Shown here: in pieces, positions 12,798-14,997 of the stretch | Numbering within the stretch: position 1 is the stretch's first letter | Layout: each line of letters opens with the position of its first letter | Origin: Candidatus Curtissbacteria bacterium RIFCSPHIGHO2_01_FULL_41_11 | GTDB taxonomy: Bacteria; Patescibacteriota; Microgenomatia; Curtissbacterales; GWA2-41-24 | Reading direction: 5' to 3' | NCBI GenBank assembly: GCA_001776335.1 | Contig: MFAZ01000014.1 | Location: 1-14,997, forward strand | DNA length: 14,997 nt | The notes under the pieces: model-generated | Told to the model about the DNA's origin: nothing | The model's input: the letters and a program-made list of their open reading frames with translations, nothing else | The model's database searches: none | Translations under genes and position numbers: made by a program

Positions 12798-13517
12798 CTA
12801 CTTTTTGGCAACACAAATCAGACTTGTTCCAAGAGGCAAACCAAAAGTCATCCAGAAAAACCTCTCGAGCCTTGAAGTGGTTAAGAATATTTTGTTCAAA
12901 AGAGGAGACGACAATTCAAAATCAGAAGAATACTTTTTCCCTGATACTTTAGATTTTATAAAACGCACCAAATATGCCGGCAAAACCAAAAATGAGTACA
13001 TATAGCTTATCTTTTGCACGTCAAATCCACTCTTTGCAAGCAAGTCTGCAAGACCACTTGATGTATATCTACGTTTGTGATGCAAAACCTCATCCCACCT
13101 GCTCCATAGCCACGAAAAAGCCGGAACTGTGATTATCAATTTTCCGTCGGCCTTAAGAATGCGCTTAATTTCCTTAAGTGTTTTTGCTTCCTCCACATGC
13201 TCCAAAACATCAAGAAGCGTCACTGCGTCGAAAGTCGCTCCGTCAAATCCTGTTTTATCAGAAGAGCCCAATTTTACGTTTTTCAACCCCTTAGATTTAC
13301 AATAGTTTATCGCCTCTGCGGCATTGTCTATTCCCCAAACTTCCCCATACCTTGAAAAAGCTTTCAAATTTCCCCCTGTTCCGCACCCGATGTCTAAAAT
13401 TCTGAGATTTTTTCTACCAATTAACTTAATTAACTCAATTACTGAATTTCTCTTACTAATATGCCACCAGTGGCTGTCTTCCAACTTTGCAAGATCTTCG
13501 TATAAATATTTTTCCAT
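12798..13517 (-). CDS. class I SAM-dependent methyltransferase
   Basis: The 239-residue product has the SAM-binding motif ILDIGCGTGG (40-49), the acidic Asp64 that holds the ribose (VWGIDNA), and a DAVTLLDVLEHV segment (97-108) typical of the Methyltransf_11 group. After this comes LKADGKLIITVPAFSWLWSRWDE and, at the C-terminus, hydrophobic and basic stretches. The LHHKRRYT motif (146-152) occurs in methyltransferases often found near polysaccharide or lipid genes. The substrate cannot be told. I chose the ATG at 13517; a longer frame up to 13793 runs through tRNA sequence and is not real. It follows the tRNA-Ile region on the same strand and leads into nadK. Confidence 0.85.
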   Translation of the reverse strand: MEKYLYEDLAKLEDSHWWHISKRNSVIELIKLIGRKNLRILDIGCGTGGNLKAFSRYGEVWGIDNAAEAINYCKSKGLKNVKLGSSDKTGFDGATFDAVTLLDVLEHVEEAKTLKEIKRILKADGKLIITVPAFSWLWSRWDEVLHHKRRYTSSGLADLLAKSGFDVQKISYMYSFLVLPAYLVRFIKSKVSGKKYSSDFELSSPLLNKIFLTTSRLERFFWMTFGLPLGTSLICVAKK

Positions 13518-13554
13518 TGGGAGATAAATGGGCCTTGCCAGTATCAGATACTTG

Positions 13555-13591
13555 TTGATCCAGCTGGGATCGAGCCTGCGACATCTACTTT
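13555..13591 (-). pseudogene. 3' half of a decayed tRNA
   Basis: On the minus strand this piece begins AAAGTAGATGTCG, matching AAAGTGGATGTCG of the intact tRNA-Ile with one change, then shows a T arm GCAGG/CCAGC with an A-A mismatch and a loop starting with C instead of T, then TGGATCA as a would-be acceptor strand. No matching 5' acceptor strand exists nearby. It resembles a diverged copy of the 3' half of a tRNA, split at the anticodon loop. Confidence 0.6.
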
Positions 13592-13604
13592 GTATTCGCA
13601 AGAA

Positions 13605-13714
13605 TATATCTTGCTCATTATCTTGCTGTGGGCTCGGATGGATTCGAACCATCGACATCCACTTTATAAGAGTGGCGCTCTGCCGCTGAGCTACGAGCCC
13701 ATGAGCAAGATATA
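13605..13714. repeat. 14-bp perfect inverted repeat flanking tRNA-Ile
   Basis: TATATCTTGCTCAT at 13605-13618 and ATGAGCAAGATATA at 13701-13714 are exact inverted repeats. The right arm touches the 5' end of the tRNA-Ile gene directly; the left arm is ten bases beyond its 3' end. In the transcript the arms would form a helix that continues the acceptor stem. Next to the left arm, TATCTTGCT recurs 12 bases later (13607-13615 and 13619-13627). Confidence 0.85.
13629..13700 (-). tRNA. tRNA-Ile (anticodon UAU)
   Basis: A perfect 72-base cloverleaf: acceptor GGGCTCG/CGAGCCC, D arm GCTC/GAGC, anticodon stem CCACT/AGTGG with loop CTTATAA (anticodon TAT), variable ATGTC, T arm GATGG/CCATC with loop TTCGAAT, discriminator A. 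CCA is not encoded. UAU reads AUA directly; most bacteria instead use a CAU tRNA modified to lysidine by TilS. It lies between arms of a 14-bp inverted repeat and among partial tRNA copies, and upstream of the methyltransferase gene on the same strand. Confidence 0.93.
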
Positions 13715-13739
13715 AGAGTGGCGCTCTAACCGCTGCTCG
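13711..13739 (-). pseudogene. 5' half of a decayed tRNA-Ile-like gene
   Basis: On the minus strand this reads CGAGCAGCGGTTAGAGCG then CCACTCTTATA. The last 17 bases of it repeat the intact tRNA-Ile exactly (plus-strand copies at 13665-13681 and 13711-13727). The D arm has lost bases and can no longer pair, and the sequence ends within the anticodon loop, where the inverted-repeat arm takes over. With the 3' half at 13555-13591 it could once have formed one tRNA, with four of five anticodon-stem pairs still possible. Confidence 0.6.
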
Positions 13740-13793
13740 CCCACCGAAATTCTGCTTTGCAGAATGAAGGTGGGAGCTCTCCAGCTGAGCCAA
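13740..13793 (-). pseudogene. tRNA-like D and anticodon arms with an inserted hairpin
   Basis: On the minus strand GGCTCAGCTGGAGAGCT has a good D arm (GCTC/GAGC with AG..GG loop), followed by CCCACC and, 23 bases later, GGTGGG as anticodon-stem halves. The loop that should hold 7 bases instead contains TTC, a perfect 7-bp hairpin (ATTCTGC/GCAGAAT with AAA loop, 13749-13765) and TTC. No acceptor or T arm follows; after GGTGGG the sequence runs straight into the next fragment. It is a tRNA remnant or chimera, not a working tRNA as it stands. Confidence 0.5.
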
Positions 13794-13802
13794 ATTTTAG
13801 CA
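13794..13802 (-). promoter_or_regulatory. extended -10 promoter of the tRNA region
   Basis: On the minus strand the sequence is TGCTAAAAT, identical to the nonamer upstream of tRNA-Met at 1746-1754. Transcription would start near 13787, within the D arm of the first tRNA-like fragment. This implies that the fragment no longer makes a full tRNA from this promoter and acts as the leader of the tRNA-Ile transcript. Confidence 0.45.
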
Positions 13803-13816
13803 TAAATTGCTTGGAG

Positions 13817-14997
13817 TTATAATCTTGCGCGGTGCACAATCTCAGCATCTACAACGTTGACATCTCTCCCATACCTGAGTCTTGAAAGCTGTTTGATCAT
13901 CTCCGCTATTCGCACGTCACGCTCCAGCTTCGAAAGATCTCGCGATGTGTCCATCGAAAATGGCGGCACAGGTTCGTTATGAACAATCGTCTTTACAAAA
14001 CAATGGAATCTTTCAACATTAATTAAATCCGTCTCATTAAAAACAGGCGTAAACTCGTGCTGCAGATAATTGGCATCGGTAACACCGATTCTGAAGCTCA
14101 TAATTGTTCCTACGTTCCCAAAAATCGCATTTTTAACCTCCTCGTCTATTTGCCCGATAAACTGATTGGCAACAATCAGGTTCAGATGAAATTTCCTGGC
14201 CTCTGCCAGAATATCTGCAAAAGTCTCCGTGGCAAAATTTTGGAACTCGTCAACGTATAGAAAAAAGTCCGGTCGCCCCTCTTCCGGAACATCCTGACGA
14301 GACATCGCGGCAACTAATATTTTTGGCACCAAAACCAAACCCAGGAAGTTGGAATTCTCCTCACCCATCCTTCCTTTCGAAAGATTAACAATTAAAATCT
14401 TTTTATGGTCCATCACTTCACGAATATTGAAAGCACTTTTAGATTGCCCGATGATATTTCTCATCAGCTTATCTGTAACAAATCTTCCAAACTTGGAAAC
14501 TATATAATCCAAAACCTCTGATTTATGAAAGTCGGATGTCTGTGCAATCTGATCAGTCCAGTATCTTCTGACTACGGGGTCTTGCACCTTTGGTAACAGT
14601 TCCTGCACAAACCTGGCATCTGTAAGTACTCTTACAATCTCCACAAAAGTATTCCCCGGTTCACTCATCACAGTAAGCATGGCGTTTCTAATTGCGTGTT
14701 CAAATCTTGGGCCGATGATTCCTGTTTTATGCGGGTCATAAAGCTTGTACATCAAACCTACTATGTTACTCGCGATAAAGTGCTTTTCCTGCTCACTGGA
14801 AGCTTCAAGCATGTTCATTCCCAAAGGTCTTTCGGTATCTGCCGGATTAAAGTAAATAACGTCTTCTGCACGCTCTGGTGGAATCTGTTCCAGGATATCC
14901 TCGGCTGCATCTCCGTGCGGATCAATAAATGCAACTCCATGGCCGGCCCGAATATCTTGCATTACAAGATATTTAAGTGTTTCGGTCTTTCCGGTAC
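13817..14997 (-). CDS. VirD4/TraG/HerA-like ATPase (5' end outside the window)
   Basis: The frame is open to the right edge, giving 392 residues of the C-terminal part. It opens with TGKTETLKYL, the end of a Walker A motif cut by the edge, followed by GVAFIDPHGDAAEDIL. Walker B is FFLYVDEFQNF (about residues 244-254 of the visible part), followed by AEARKFHLNLIVANQF, a sensor-like region. This pattern is typical of hexameric DNA-pumping ATPases: VirD4/TraG coupling proteins of type IV secretion and related HerA/FtsK proteins. In Patescibacteria such genes are common beside type IV pili or secretion genes, but no such neighbour is visible here. It would act at the membrane or on DNA; the visible part has no membrane helix. 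The TAA is at 13817-13819, and the tRNA region starts right behind it on the same strand. Confidence 0.85.
   Translation of the reverse strand, partial: TGKTETLKYLVMQDIRAGHGVAFIDPHGDAAEDILEQIPPERAEDVIYFNPADTERPLGMNMLEASSEQEKHFIASNIVGLMYKLYDPHKTGIIGPRFEHAIRNAMLTVMSEPGNTFVEIVRVLTDARFVQELLPKVQDPVVRRYWTDQIAQTSDFHKSEVLDYIVSKFGRFVTDKLMRNIIGQSKSAFNIREVMDHKKILIVNLSKGRMGEENSNFLGLVLVPKILVAAMSRQDVPEEGRPDFFLYVDEFQNFATETFADILAEARKFHLNLIVANQFIGQIDEEVKNAIFGNVGTIMSFRIGVTDANYLQHEFTPVFNETDLINVERFHCFVKTIVHNEPVPPFSMDTSRDLSKLERDVRIAEMIKQLSRLRYGRDVNVVDAEIVHRARL

Noticed and set aside
13518..13793. N-terminal extension of the methyltransferase up to an ATG at 13793
   Set aside because: The extension translates the tRNA-Ile gene and the tRNA fragments; the family's N-terminus begins at 13517.

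Overview
The window reads as AT-rich chromosomal DNA from a small-genome bacterium of the Candidate Phyla Radiation (Patescibacteria), possibly Microgenomates-like. That placement is inference. It rests on the compact gene set, a 126-residue ATP synthase delta subunit, the near absence of Shine-Dalgarno sites, a short carbonic-anhydrase-like protein, and a VirD4/HerA-like ATPase beside tRNA genes. TGA serves as an ordinary stop (atpF, atpH, nadK), which argues against the lineages that read UGA as glycine.

Layout. 1-1548: the end of an unrecognised gene, a DUF2157-like membrane protein gene split by an in-frame TAA, and a small membrane protein. 1702-1852: a terminator, an extended -10 promoter and tRNA-Met(CAU). 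1900-3237: a divergent pair, an FtsB/DivIC-like gene (minus) and a Xer-type tyrosine recombinase (plus). 3321-4173: a small Cys-rich protein, a 50-residue membrane protein on the minus strand, and a beta-carbonic-anhydrase-like protein. 4231-10953: a complete F-type ATP synthase operon in the order a, c, b, delta, alpha, gamma, beta, epsilon, followed by a cytidylate-kinase-like gene (10958-11482). 11469-13517, minus strand: methyltransferase, NAD kinase and a four-helix membrane protein. 13555-13802, minus strand: an intact tRNA-Ile(UAU) surrounded by tRNA debris. 13817 to the right edge: a truncated VirD4/HerA-like ATPase gene.

The genes are ordinary; the spaces between them are not. Downstream of atpB lies a second copy of its last 18 codons plus stop, in another frame. 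It differs at 12 of 57 bases, yet every change is synonymous, including Ser TCG versus AGT. Downstream of the recombinase its last six codons recur twice more (VKLEEL*, VKLEEL*, VKFEEL*), separated by a repeat, again with mostly synonymous differences. The tRNA-Ile locus also carries diverged partial copies of a tRNA. Together these suggest events that duplicated or swapped the 3' ends of genes, either by recombination with a diverged relative or by a mobile element carrying a replacement end. A chimeric metagenome assembly is the main alternative.

The ATP synthase operon is also interrupted by short arrays of seven-base units, each with a different sequence and each lying just before a start codon. 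One array supplies the last codons and the stop of atpA. Subunit c alone has a strong Shine-Dalgarno site, which fits its high copy number in the enzyme.
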